From the NCBI GenBank assembly GCA_004154925.1, contig QJNS01000309.1:18427-82426 (forward strand): a stretch of 64,000 nt of DNA, written 5' to 3'. Numbering within the stretch: the first letter of the stretch is position 1; every line of letters starts with the position of its first letter. Source of the DNA: Monosporascus cannonballus (lineage: Eukaryota > Ascomycota > Sordariomycetes > Xylariales). The notes beneath the pieces were generated by a model that did not search any database, had not been told where the DNA came from, and saw nothing but the letters and a program-made list of their open reading frames with translations. The translations under genes were made by a program, and so were the position numbers. Of the stretch, positions 50,242-62,640 are shown one piece after another.

Positions 50242-53200
50242 ATGGCGGCCAACAAGATGCCCCTTATTTTAGATAATCCCATGGGTGGTGGCGCCATGCA
50301 GGTCGATTTGGACGACGTTGATGACCTCTTCGGCGACGGCGTACCGCTTAATCTTCATGGTCGACCACCAAGCAAGCGGCTACGCCAAAGAGTGGATGAG
50401 TTGCGCATACGGGGTGCCTGCCGGTAACTTAGCTTCCTTAGTCCTTCCTCCCTACGCTGTCGTTCTATCAAGCCGGGATCTGACTCTCTCGGTCTAGTGG
50501 TATCGCTTGGTCTAAAACAGGCACCATAGCTTCAATCGCTCCAGACGGTCAATCTCTTGAACTGAGATATCTTCGTGCGGATCCCAAGGATGGAACGTGG
50601 GGTTTGAGCGAGCCAACCCCCCTCGCGCCGTGGCCAAACCTTGCTGGAGGACCCCTCGTCCACCTCTCCTGGGGCCCGGCCGTCACCTCATCCGAGCTGG
50701 CCGTCATAGATGCCGTGGGCAGAGTCCTCATATTCAACTTCGGACTCAATCTCAATCGACCCACACTGACTCGCAGATGGGACACTGACCCCATAGATGA
50801 CCTCCATGCCGTGGTAGGCACTTACTGGCTGAATCTTGTGCCTCCAAACCCTGCCAAGGTAGGTGTATTTCGAACCGATATAACCCAGCAGCAGTTGTTG
50901 ATCCCTTTCCAGCTGAATCCCGTTTACGGACCTGCTGTCAAAAATGAAGCTAACAACTACCACTACGACACAACATCCGTTCCAAGCAATCCACCGTGGC
51001 ACCCCTATCCCAATCGATCAGCTTTCATTTGCGTGACGACGAACGGGGTGCTCAAGATGTTCTGGGTTTCGGATAAGAGTAAGATCGAAGAGACGACCCT
51101 TGAGCTGGAAAGTGTCACCTCGGCGGATGATCTAGTTACGCACGCCGCTATATGTGGAGACTTCAAGAGTACGTAATCCGAAGAGCATGCCGGGATTCGC
51201 AGACCGCTAACTCGACAGACAAATGTTTGTTCGTCGCTGTTGCTACTACATCGAAGCAGCTCCGAGTGGTGCAGGTCGTGATCAGTTGGAATATTCCGAA
51301 GCAGGAAAATTCCCAAGCCATGCCGCCGGGGGGTTTCAACTTTGGCCCGCCGACCCTGATGCAGAGACACGTCGCGTTAACTAGCTGGTTCCAAGCTGCC
51401 GCAAGCAATTCTCACCTCGATACTTCAATGACCAAGATATCCCACATCGAATGGCTGCCCGGGGTGCCTGTGATGGCCACCAAATCTTTCTCAAATCCAG
51501 TGGTGTTGACGGTTCGATCGTTCGTATCCCCCCTGAACTCGCCGTATAGCCAGGAAGTCCAGAGCATAATTGATCGATGGGAGCTCCTTATGGAGCAGAA
51601 AGAGACTCTTCACCCAGCTTTCGAGCAGCTTGGCTCCAGGAGGAATAGCACGGGCACTGTGCAACCTGTACGAGCCGGCTCCGTTTCTGTGAATGTTACG
51701 GCTAATTCCAACTAGGCATCGATAAGGCTGAAGAAGCTCGACTCCATCGTAGTCAACAAGATTGTTACTGGTGTTTCTGTAATATCGCACGGTAAAGTCG
51801 TGTGCTTTACTTATAGCGATGGCAGCGTGGAACATCGCGATCGTCTCACCATGGAGGAGTTGTATACTGAAGTTAACCTGGATCGAGTCAGCTCGATACT
51901 AGAAGCAGGCTTCTCTCAGCGCGGAGAGCCCTTATGTGAGTATTCGCCCTCGTTGACGCACGGTGTTTTTCTGACCAGAAGGAAGCAGCTCTCCAAGCCG
52001 CGCTGTCGCCTACTAGTTTTTCTCTAGTTGAGATGCTAGAAGATGGAAAAATCAAGTGGCACCCTATCAACTACACACTAGCTGATCCGGCGACGATGAC
52101 TGATGGTTCGTGACTACACCTATTGGAATCGCTTACCGTTGGCTAACATTCATTTAGCCCAGCTTTCAGCGGTGGTAGCTGGTATTACGGCGGCGACGGC
52201 AAATGCTGTTACGTCAAGTAGCAACATGGATGATATTCTCGCAATTGCTCGGAGCTTCTCTCATAAAGACCGTAAGTCTCCTTACAAGCGCCCTCCCCCC
52301 GCCCCGGTAGGCAAGGAGTCCGCTGACTTAGCTAGGTTTCATCACTAATTGGATAAACGAACTGGTTCGACTGTTGAAAATTACTGTCGACTATTCTGAA
52401 GAGACTCCTCATGATCACCTCATTAGAAACCATCAGATGCAGTTTTGCTTTAGCATCCTGCAACATCTTGGCTGGAGGGGCGAATATCAGCCTAGGGACT
52501 TTAGCAGTAAGCTCGCTATGATCATGCTTAATTTGCGTAACATCGTCATAATCATCACCATTGCGAACAACACCAATGCTCTGAGGGGTGCGACAACTCC
52601 CATGGACGACCCAGGTAAGTTGCAAGAATCACCTGTCACGGTAGCAGTCTGAAGAGTACTATGTAACTGATGCCTCCTTAGACGTCGTTAATGCTCTAGC
52701 CGGCTGCTGTAAGTGGGCAGTCGACCTGCTGAGCTGGCTTTGCGACTCGCTCTTCTGTCTGCTGGACGACAACAAATTCAAGAGTATAGTCACGAACCCG
52801 GCTCAGTTTCCGCAGTTGACTGGCTACCTCCTCGAGAAGAACGAGATCGCCTTGCACATGGTGCTCAGTTCATCCATACGCAACCTGCTAGGCGCCGTCT
52901 GCCGCCGCATCACTGCTCTCAACAACCTCTCGCTCCGTGCCATCAGCCACTACGAGGCCCGCATGGTGACCAGCGGCTCCAACAACAACAATAACAACAA
53001 CAACAACAACGCCAATAGCGGGCCTCCTGCGGGCAGCGCGTACGGGTCGCCGCTGCACGTGGCCTACCAGAAGGTATACCGGCACACGTCGTCGGCGCTG
53101 ATCAGCCCCGAGGCTTTCCAGGCGCTGTTGGCGTCGTTGAACCGCGAGGTCCGTGACATGTACGTGCGCTCGTTCGCCAAGATCGGCGCGGAGCAGCAGG

Positions 53201-53781
53201 TCGCCGGCGGCAAGGGCGGCGGCGGGGTGCCGAGCCAGCAGCAGCAGAGCGATGCCACGGCGCGCGCCCGCCAGCACTGCGAGCTGCAGATGCTGCTGGG
53301 CCAGGCCCCGCCCTCCACCTTCCAGCACCTCGTCGCCAAGTTCCTGTACCAAGACCTGGCGGCGTTCCGGGATGGGCCCAACGGTGGCGGCGGCAGCTCC
53401 TATTCCACCTCCTCCCCGCCGCCTCCCGGTAGTACTTCCGTCGCGGCCGACACTAACAATAATGGCGGCGGCGGCAGCGGCATGATGATCGACCCGGCCC
53501 GCCTCTTCTTCGCTGACTACGACATCCTCGAAGTCGATGACGCGCCGCGTGCGCTCGAGCGCCGGCGCGCCCGCGGCGTTCGCGTCGATCTTTTCCGGCG
53601 CGCCGAGATCTTCAGGCCCTCGGGCCGCGGCGGCGGAGCCGGACCCGGCTGGCGCCGCTGCGTACGCTGCGCCAGCGTCATGGAGGACGTCGGAACCGCC
53701 GCCAACAAGCCCCACCTCAACTTCGTGCTCAGCCAGCAGCGCAACTGCTGCTGCGGCGGACGGCTCGCCTTACTGCCTTGA
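50242..53781 (+). CDS. MED16: Mediator complex subunit 16 (Med16/Sin4)
   Basis: Eight exons (50242-50423, 50498-51168, 51219-51667, 51716-51935, 51986-52105, 52158-52271, 52336-52614, 52682-53781) give 1044 residues with consistent phases. Family segments include IAWSKTGTIASIAPDG near the start (the first blade of the N-terminal WD40-like propeller), HISWGP-like and NLVPPNPAK segments, LDSIVVNKIV followed by CFTYSDGSVEHRDR, LSPTSFSLVEMLEDGKIKW, LLKITVDYSEETPHD, and GCCKWAVDLLSWLCDSLFCLLDD in the helical C-terminal half. The 48-nt third intron contains an in-frame TAG, so it must be spliced. An Asn run (about 12 residues) and Gly/Ser-rich inserts interrupt the C-terminal domain. Med16 sits in the Mediator tail and links activators to RNA polymerase II. 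The donor of intron 5 (GTTCGT) is non-consensus. Confidence 0.9.
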
Positions 53782-55535
53782 TAGGGGGCGGTGGTGGAGG
53801 TGGCGCGTTTCGCCCCTGGAAAGGGTGGATGGTGGGGCTGTAGTTGTAGAAAAGGGGGTGGTTGGAGGTGGAGGGCTAATTGGTGTGGTGACCAGGAACA
53901 TGAGGCGAAGTAGTCTGGATATCTGGCGTTTACTTGCATAGAGTTCCGCCTTGGATTTCTCGCGCCTCTGTAGGAACCGAAAGTCTGACTAGGAAGTTCG
54001 TTTCATGGTATTTCTTTTGATCGTTTCACTTCCGGCCGCTAGCAACTTTGAATATCAATCCATTTCCTGCGGACGAGCTACTTCGATGCCCTCCTGATGT
54101 AATAAAACAGGTTAGGTGTTACCAGTTTTCTCTGCTTCTACTGTGCCTACTACCTGCAAAACGTACTCCGTCTTCCTTTGTCCCCTTTCTTGTCGTGGAC
54201 AATACTTAACTGGGCTCTGATAGTCATTCATTCGGCATGTCGCTGCCCCTCCCTCGTCCTTCTGTGAGAAAGCCTACGCTAGTTCTTCAACGCCCAACTC
54301 GTCCGCCTTCAAGGACTTGCCATCACTGCTCCATTCAGCTGTCAAAGAGCAGCCCGAGCTACGCTTAAGCCACTATGCAAGGTGCTTCATAACCTCGCAG
54401 CAGTAAACCCGAATGTCTGGTATCTAGAATCCCCATTTGCCAGAGGGATGTGAAGAAGCCAGTGATTTTGCATGTCCGTATTATGTGGTTCTTAAATAAG
54501 GCACTTGTGTTATTGGATTTTCAGGCTGCCATGATTGGGCTGCGGAAGAACCTGGGCGCCAGCGTGTGTTTTTGGAGGGGCTACGGTTTATATAATGGTC
54601 ATGCCTCTACGAGCAGTATTGGGATGTGTAGCAGATGTCCGCCCTATCCCCGCCCTATGCCTAAGTTAACGGTTTCCATGAACCAAACACTATGGATGCC
54701 CCGACGAGCGTTGCGGCCAAGAACAGCATCACACGAGGCAGGTAATAGGAACGTTAAGGATGCACACCTCCAGAACGGTTGAAGCTGGAGATAAGGATGC
54801 GATAATAGGCATTACAGAAACCTAAATCAGCAAAAGTCCCACTTAGGCCTAGGTGCGCCCCCCTTTTACGTCTGGAAGAAGGATAGGCCAAGCACCAACG
54901 GCACTCGGTTGGCTAGATAGAAAATTTGCCTAACGGCGCAGACGGAGAATCCTTCCAAAGAATTCTTTCTAAAGAGATGAAAGCGCATAACGCTAATTAC
55001 TTATGAAACGCTGTCTAGCTAGGGAATCGCACTTACTAAATGGACTAGGGACAACATTTGGTAAATGAATGTAGAGAGAAGAGCCTGAAAATGGCGAACT
55101 TTCGCAAGAATACAGGCTTCCGGAGACGACGGAGACCTAGCGCAGGGCTTGAAGGTAAATGCACGAAGTAGTCGGGGGAGTAATAAGTCGCCAAGTCTAG
55201 CGGCGTTCAGATGTCCTCTCAACAACAACGCGCCGGCTCCACGACCCCGCAGGAGGAGTCCTGTCATCCCATTAGCTTCCTAGGGCCCGGTTTTAACAGG
55301 CAGTAAGGTGCTTCACGGGTGGAGGGCGCCCGGGCAAATATTAACATGGACATCCTCCGCCGTGGTGAGTATTTCTTCTGTTCGTCGTTCCTTCAAAAGG
55401 TATGGCCGGATGCAACGGATGCCGGACGTGAACGCGATCCGCATCCAAGTTGATTGAGCGGAGAGCGGATCGTCTGTAACTCAATCGGCCATCAACCAGA
55501 ACCAACGGACCGGCCGCCGTGGCCTTGCGCTCACT
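53782..55535. other. Intergenic region between MED16 and the GH72-like gene
   Basis: The region contains the MED16 3' UTR and the promoter of the downstream plus-strand gene. No open frame has a recognisable motif and no RNA gene was seen. Confidence 0.5.
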
Positions 55536-57363
55536 ATGTGGGGACGCTTGAGAACTGCGACGAGCCGCGCTCTTGCGTGCTGCCTTGTGTTTCTTGTGCC
55601 GTGTTTGACGCTCGTCGAGGCTATATCACCAATCTCGGTCAAGGGCACTAAATTGTACGACGACGAAGGCAACCAGTTCTTCATCAAAGGTGCGCGCCCG
55701 ACACGCCCGAGCCATCCGTCTGGCAGCGCGACTGACCTCTTTCAGGCGTCACATATGCGTTTAGTTATATCGTGGACCCTCTCCTCGACACGAGTCAGTG
55801 CCAGATCGATGCCGGCCTGATAAAGGATCTCGGGGCGAACACGATCCGCGTTTACACTGTCGACGGCTCTCAGAACCACGATGGATGCATGCAAGCATTT
55901 CGGAGTCAAGGGATTTACGTGTGGGTCGATCTGCCAAGTCCGAGCATGTTTATCAACAGAGTAAAGCGCCAAATTCGGCTCCCAGACAGGCCTATCACTA
56001 AACAAGAGGATAGATTTACCCCGAATGGACTATGCAAATGTTTTATAACTGGTCGGCCACGATCGATGCCTTCGCCGGTTACGACAATACGCTTGCGTTC
56101 ACGGTAGGAAACGAAGCCATCGTCGACAGTAAGTGGGCTCCATACGGAAACACAGGCTAGACAGCTAATATCTCTCCAGCCGACACGAGCGTCGTGGCGC
56201 CATACGTCAAGGCTGCCGTCCGAGACCTGAAGGCGTTCCGGGAAAAGCGAGGTTACCGCGCCATACCCCTCGCGTACACGGCGAACGACTCGGTTTTCGT
56301 GCGCAAGGTGACGGCAGAGTACTTCGCGTGCGGGGACCCGAGCGAGGCCATCGAGCTCTTCGGCGTGAACCTGTACTCGTGGTGCGGGCAGTCGGACTAC
56401 TACAAGTCGAAGTTCAACGAGCTGTACGAGGAGTTTCAGGAGATGAACATCCCGCTCGCCTTCTCCGGGACCGTGTGCAACTCCGAGGAGCGCAAGTTCA
56501 GCGAGGTGGCGGCCATGCTCGGCCCCGTGTTTCAGGCCGTCTTCAGCGGCAGCGTCGTCTACACGTGGGCCCAGGAGGATAACGCATACGGAATCGTCAA
56601 GTACCCAGACAGCCGCCGCGTGGGCTTCCCCACGACGCTCCGCGATTACAACGCCCTCTCTACCGTGTTCGCCTCCGTCAACCCGTCCGGCACGCCCAGG
56701 GCCGAGTACACGCCCTCCAACACGGCGCCCGCCTGTCCCACCTCGGCCAATTCCGAGTGGCTGGTTGCGGGAGACGTGTCAGGGCCGACAATAAGCGACC
56801 TGGATATCGACACGGTGACGGCGCGGACCACGATCATCTCGAAGATGGACGACGCGACGGGCATCACTGTCGGCACGGGCCCGAACGGGGAACCGCTGGT
56901 CACCGGCGCCTCTTCGTTGGATGATTCCAGGGGTAAATTTGAACTAGCAGCCCATGCCATCACGACGGGAGCCATAGTGGGGATCGTCGTCTCCTGCGTC
57001 GGGGCGGTCGTCTTCGCGGCACTTGCAGCCTTCATCATTCTCCGCAAGCAGAGGCGAGCAAGGCAGCAACAGCAGCAGCAGGAAGGGGGACAGGAGGGCG
57101 TGAATGCCGGGTTCACCGGGCCCTACGGCGGCGGGAATGGAAGCGCCGGCGCCGCCGAAGACTTCAAGCCGGAACTACCGGCCGACTCCGTGGGCTACGT
57201 CATGCCGCGGCAGGAGCTCCCAGCGGAACACACCGCCACCGCATACCAGGGGTACGGCCCACCCGGACCGTATAGCCCCTACAGCGATGGTCAACACGTG
57301 ACGCCAATGGAAATGGGGGGATCGCCCGTACCGCCGCAGCAGCTGCCGGGGGGGAACCGATGA
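55536..57363 (+). CDS. GH72 (Gas/Gel beta-1,3-glucanosyltransferase) family protein, predicted catalytically dead, single-pass membrane
   Basis: Four exons (55536-55689, 55746-55960, 56014-56128, 56180-57363) give 555 residues. A signal peptide (about 1-29) leads to the GH72 domain: FFIKGVTYAFSYI, CQIDAGLIKDLGANTIRVY, INR|IYPEWT, then FTVGNEAI with the acid/base Glu at 157, APYVKAAVRDLKAF, and FGVNLYSWCG. The nucleophile motif, normally F-S-E-x-G-C-N, reads FSGTVCN (residues 256-262), so the catalytic Glu is Gly258. The usual C-terminal X8 module and GPI-attachment signal are absent. Instead there is a transmembrane helix at about 424-446 (GAIVGIVVSCVGAVVFAAL), stop-transfer RKQRR, and a cytoplasmic tail of about 109 residues rich in Gln, Gly, Pro and Tyr. 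Family enzymes elongate wall beta-1,3-glucan. This one probably binds glucan without transferring it and could be a wall sensor (inference). Confidence 0.88.
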
Positions 57364-58290
57364 GAAATATTTCGCCTGGAAATGATTTAATGAGCGAACA
57401 GGAAAAGACAGTGCCGAGAATTGGAATTCAGAAACGGGTTTTGAGCCCAAGCCGACGCCGAGGTCTTGAATGAATTAGCCCAGGCTGCCGAGTCTCCCCG
57501 TGTATGCCCGAAGACGTCACTGGCTAGGGATAACACGGCAGGGGATTGTCTGAACAGTCTCGGCCACGCTAAGCCGTGCTTTGTCATGGGTGGCACCCGG
57601 GTGAACCGGCACAATGAATGCCACAGATTTTCGGGTGCAGCTTTTTGACGGCGCACACACAATGGCCAATTGGCCCAAATACCATTCAAAATAAAACCCT
57701 ATTGGTCTAGGAATACATATTACGATATCTTACGAAAGGCTTACGCGAAATACAACTAATCAGCTGACATCAACTCCTACCGAGCGATCCGAAGGGAGCT
57801 TGGCGAAAAAGGAGACTTTGAATTGTCTATTGGTGGTATCTTCGGAGAAAGAGAACTTTTCCAGATGATGGAGAAACAAATGTCCTTGGTCCTGTGACCT
57901 GTCTAGCGAAAGTATGCAGTAGGCCAGTCTATGATGCGCCGGCCTGTATAGTATGACGTTTCCGCCCGAGCGGCATGTTCCTTTGTACGCGGTGTCCGAT
58001 GCCCCCTATCAATGCCCGAAAACGCCTTCCCGTGTATCCAAATCCCCATGCGAATGCTTCGGCCCCCGGAAAAAGGGGATGCCTGGTATAGATAGAATGC
58101 CCGATGAACGCCAGCAGAAATACAAATGATCCGTCGTAACTCATGTCATATCTCATCACGCTTGGAGGAAGAGGGCCAGTCTTCGTAGTAATAGTCGCCC
58201 TCGGCACCGCCATCGCCGTCTCTGGTGGGGTAGCACCATTTGCGATGAGCCATCCCTACGCCCGGGGAGTGAAAGGGGGGCTCGACGTAT
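57364..58290. other. Intergenic region between the convergent GH72-like and small membrane-protein genes
   Basis: This is 3' sequence of both genes. Nothing coding was recognised. Confidence 0.45.
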
Positions 58291-58572
58291 TTAGTTCCTG
58301 AGAACGGCCTTCTTCAGCATGGGGTCGTCGCTGGGCCGCGACGACCGCGACGAGGACGGCGGCGAGGGTCCAGTCCAGTCCGACCCGACCGTGGAACCGC
58401 CCCGCGGCTTCGGCCAGCCCTTCTCGCTCATCGACGAGGCGCCGTACCGGTCCTCCGTGTGCGTGCGGCCGAAGATCCTCTGCCAGTACAGGGACAGCAC
58501 CAGAATGACGGCCGTGACGACTATGACGGCCACGACAATGCCGACGACGGTCCCGATGAGGTTGGTGGCCAT
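58291..58572 (-). CDS. Small single-pass membrane protein, 93 residues, unknown function
   Basis: One uninterrupted frame runs from ATG at 58572 to TAA at 58291. The N-terminus has a strong hydrophobic helix at about residues 5-29 (LIGTVVGIVVAVIVVTAVIL), with no cleavable signal features, followed by a basic and aromatic boundary (YWQRIFGRTH). A polar Ser/Pro/Gly-rich tail of about 60 residues follows (EKGWPKPRGG, then a Ser-rich PPSSSRSSRPSDD stretch). The layout suggests a signal-anchored protein with its tail in the cytosol, given the positive charges after the helix. I do not recognise a family. The gene is convergent with the GH72-like membrane protein, whose transmembrane segment and Pro/Gly-rich tail have a similar style. 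An additional exon cannot be excluded. Confidence 0.65.
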   Translation of the reverse strand: MATNLIGTVVGIVVAVIVVTAVILVLSLYWQRIFGRTHTEDRYGASSMSEKGWPKPRGGSTVGSDWTGPSPPSSSRSSRPSDDPMLKKAVLRN

Positions 58573-61500
58573 GGTCCCGTCGACGTTGTTCCGACTAGAT
58601 AATTGGGTGGTTGGTTGGCTGGGCGGTTGGAAAGAAGTTCCGTGGATCCAGAGCGCCGCCTCTCGAATTAATTTGTTTTGCGATCTTTTCTGTATAATAG
58701 TGGTCCGGTGTTGCGACTATATATCGTCCGTCCTATCTTGTTCGTGCTCGATGAGGTCCTGATTATCTCACTTTGATGCAGCACAGAGTCACGTCTCTTT
58801 GCTGCACTACAACATAAACCAGGAATGAAAGACTTAAATTGTTTACCGAAATGCTACCCTAACGTCCCTCCAGGAGAGCAGAAAAGGCATGGGACTTATA
58901 ATAATAAGGACCTCCCGCCCAGCCCAGAGAGGACGCTTGTAACGTCATACGCTGGGTCTTGGGTGAGGCCGAATAAGCCGTGACGATTCGCTAGCAGGCT
59001 CCGTAGGGCGAAACGAGCGGCAACCATAAGCCGCCAAGGGCTTCGCATGATTAGCGCCGCGCAGCCAACGAAGAGAGAATATCATACCTACAAGAAAAAT
59101 TGAGAGAAACAAGCGCTTGGCAAGCAATTTTTAATTTTTTAAAACGGACATATGATGCCTACCGAGCGGTAAATTCGTAAGAAGCGCCCGGGGGCTACCA
59201 CTGCCGCCGCCCCACCGCCCGCGGTTCCATCAAACATCGATTCGCTCTTGTTGCACAGGTGTCGCAGAGGGCCCCAGGAGCCTGGTATTCTTTTCTTATT
59301 TTTATCTTCCTATTCTCGTCCTACCTATAGCGCCGACGACGAGAAAGCGGTAGCACCGTGACACCCACGCGCAAGCGATTCAGCCGTGGAGGTCTGTTCT
59401 GGTGCCGAAAAAGATCCCAAGACCCTGATCAGCACCACGGAGGTCCCGCTTTGTTCCTCAAATCGGATCGGTCAGTCGATGCCGTCAGGGTTGTGTGTCA
59501 TGAGCCGCACACGCCAGACCCCGGTCATTTTCGTCATCGCGGCTGATCGGACTTCTTTTTTGTGCACGTCCTTGACGGCTCCCGCCCCTCTGACTGGCGG
59601 ACGAGAAGCCCGAAAGCCCACGTCAGCCTAGTCTTCATCGTGCATAATATATGATTGGTCGAGACTGCCATCAAACAAGTAATTCCAGTTAAAGAACATG
59701 CATCATACATGCCGCATCTGGCTTGTGCTGCTGGTTCTGGAACGTGGACCGGCAAGACGGGTTTGTGTAATAGATAATATAGTGTCAGATCCGGCGTTGC
59801 GCAAAGGTCACCCTTACCAAGGCCTTAGCCCTACCGTAAGCTGGTTTTAACTTAACCCTCCATTATCGAAGATGTTGTCATACAAATCTTTGGCGGTCGC
59901 TATTGCTTTCGATAAAGCCTACTACTGCTATCTGTTGAAGTAGAGCTTTGCATCATCGTGGCCTCTAGTTCGGGCTTGGGAGGCTATGGACTATGGCTGT
60001 GCGGCTTCCACACCATTGGCATTCCCAAGCCAAGTTTGATCGCACAATACTGCTGCAAATTCGTGGCGCTCCGACGAGCGGACGAATGGGCGGAGAGTTG
60101 GGAAGACAGTCAGTGCCTTGGAGTCTTGATGGCTGGGCTGACCTTAGAGGTAGGTAGTCTGGATATTGTTGCTAAAAGCCCATCAAATTACTATTGGCAG
60201 CTGTAGACAGTCGTGCCTCTCTGCACGGTAAAGTCATCTTAATAGATTCGCCTCTACAAGGTTCATATGATCGTCCGGAAGTTCTACTTGGTCATCTGCT
60301 CATGTCGCCAGCGTGACAATGGGATCATTTGCTGTTCACAAAGGTGCCAACCCCACCGGATTATCCGTACACAATTCGACTCGGCGGAACGAATATTGGC
60401 CCACGTCGTCGTCCCAAGCTGCTATAGGAGTCCTCCCATGAGAAGACGGTGACTCCTCCTTCAGCGCGGGCTCCTTCAGTTCTGAGCTACTTACCGTGGG
60501 TATTCGCGCAGTTCCTCGCTTTCCCTTCTCCTGCTTTCCAATATTCCACGTCGCGGCGCTTGCGTTTGCTGCCGCCTTCTACCGTCTCGCACATCATGCA
60601 TATCCTACCAGGAGTACCCTCCTGCGAGGCCTTCTGCTCAGGCATCTCTCCCTCGAATAGCATGTCGCCCTCGTCACGTCCCCTGAGTTCGCGGGTCTCC
60701 GTACGCAGCATATTGGATTCGCTAACACCCTCGCTCGTGATAATTTGGAACCATCTTTTGACTTGAGGCGTCTCCCGAGCTCCCGTATGAGGAGGAATCA
60801 GGCTTTATGGTGTGCATTCTCGGTAGTGATCCGTTAACGTGCGCGTTGATTCCTCGCGCACAACTACAACCACCACCGCCGCCGTCCCCGCCGTGCAGTT
60901 GTATAAGCCGGAAAGCCATTCTCCGGACAGCTTCATCTGCAGCATCGTTTAAAGTACACCTGAAGGCGCTTCAAGTGGCGATTTAACTCTTGAAATCCAG
61001 GGGGTCCTGGTGTGGCACCAGCGGGTACCTCGCATGCCTAAGGGCAATGATCCTCTGAGCATCGTTGGGAGGGCAGGCTCTAGCCATAGTAGTTGAGACA
61101 CCTTTGACCACCCAGGGTATATCGGTGGCTGCCATATATATATATTCCGAGCGAAGATTAATTTCCCAATTCAGCCAGAGCGATCGTCAACATTGAGTAT
61201 TCGTTATGGAATGATCGAATATCATCGCCCGACCGCTCTTATCATGTGATCCCCTTTTTTCGGTTCCTGGATATAAAGGTGCCTCATTTATTTGGCGAGA
61301 ACCTGAGAGTCCAGCTCAGCGCTCGCCTCGAGAAGCTCTATTAAGTATTCATTGGTGGGCGTATCTTCCCGTCGCTACTCTTCATACGCTGTTCGATAGT
61401 TTTGGGTTGCAGTCCGCCTTTCCCATGTGGGCTAATCTGTGTGGAAGAAGCCCACCCGTAGTCCCATGACTTCGAAGCCGAGGCGGCTATAAGGCTTCTT

Positions 61501-62640
61501 GGGTAGAGCGAATGAGTCGACCGCCCGCTCCGTACCTCCTTATCTCGTAGGGCCAGCGGCATATTTTAACTCGCTTCCCTCGGATTTGCCGGCGGGGGGG
61601 CAATGCGTCCGGAATTCTAGCGGACACGCATCTCGGTGCATCGAATCGCATTGCTTTGTTGTCTTGGGTATTTTGAATGGTGCGGAGCCACCGTCCTTCC
61701 AAAAACAGCTCAGCTTTCTGATTACGGATATGACATCTAGCTGCTATCGGACTCTTCCATCAGAATGGTGACCTGGCTCCGTTGCAGCTTCGCCTCCTTA
61801 GCTCACGCGAGGCTTCCCTCTAGCGATCTTTAAATGTTCCGATTACACTGATTTTCCTCCGGTGGCTTTAGAGTAACTTCCTTGTTGAAATTATCATCAT
61901 ATTTCTCATCATGCATACTGTACAGTTGTGGCCGCTTCTCGGCTAAGTAACACGTCCTGAGCCCCTATTCGATATCCTGCCCGGTCAACAAATACGCCGT
62001 GGAAAGGGGCCATGGCACAAAGGGCGGTATCACCCACCACTTCTTTATTTCTCCACTGTATCTAGCCAAAGCGAACGCCTCTTCATGCAGCCTATTACAT
62101 CTGTGACAAAGCTAAATCTACATGTCTGGGGTTGTGGAACGCCATTCCCTTCAATATGGAGCCACAGTTAACCTCTTGATGTATGCTTCTCAGTATCAGT
62201 CAGTCCGTTCACAGACTGGACCCAGACGCGAAGAAGGCTCTTTCAGCCTCTACACAAAGGTAGTCTCATGATGCGGCAATACTGTGTCATGTATGAAAAC
62301 GAGCCGCTGACGGGACTAACTCGCCTTTGTTGACGGACTAGACACGACTGCCCAGCCTTTGCACATATGCCGCAATGGAAATGCACTATGATGCAGCGCT
62401 ATGCTGTCTATATTCATTTGCACCTGTTTTGCGTATTTTTCGGTTGCTCTCCCTGTTTTCTCAGCTGGCCTTCCTGACATCTTGAGCCATATATTGTGTC
62501 TGTTCAAGCGACCCCTTCAAGGATTTGTTGGCAGCAATGAAGCTCTAAGCCACTACTCCTCCTTCGTTCATCCAAATTGGTCGGGAAGGCTCGTTTATCG
62601 ACGGAGTCATCCTACCGTGGCTCAATTCTTCCAGACGACC
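58573..62640. other. About 4 kb without a recognisable gene
   Basis: Open frames are short and unmotivated (for example 60449-60766 plus). A short (TA)n run lies at about 61134-61145. The sequence between about 61 and 62.4 kb resembles the unstructured DNA of 12-20 kb. Part of the region may be promoter of the small membrane-protein gene (start at 58572, minus strand). Confidence 0.45.

Noticed and set aside
51488..51720. Premature TAG making MED16 a pseudogene
   Set aside because: A 48-nt intron with GTACGA donor, CTAAT branch site and ACTAG acceptor removes the stop and keeps phase, and the family sequence continues on both sides.
53016..53781. Separate gene on the minus strand (275-codon frame 52888-53715)
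   Set aside because: It is the antisense shadow of the GC-rich last MED16 exon. The plus frame carries the family sequence.
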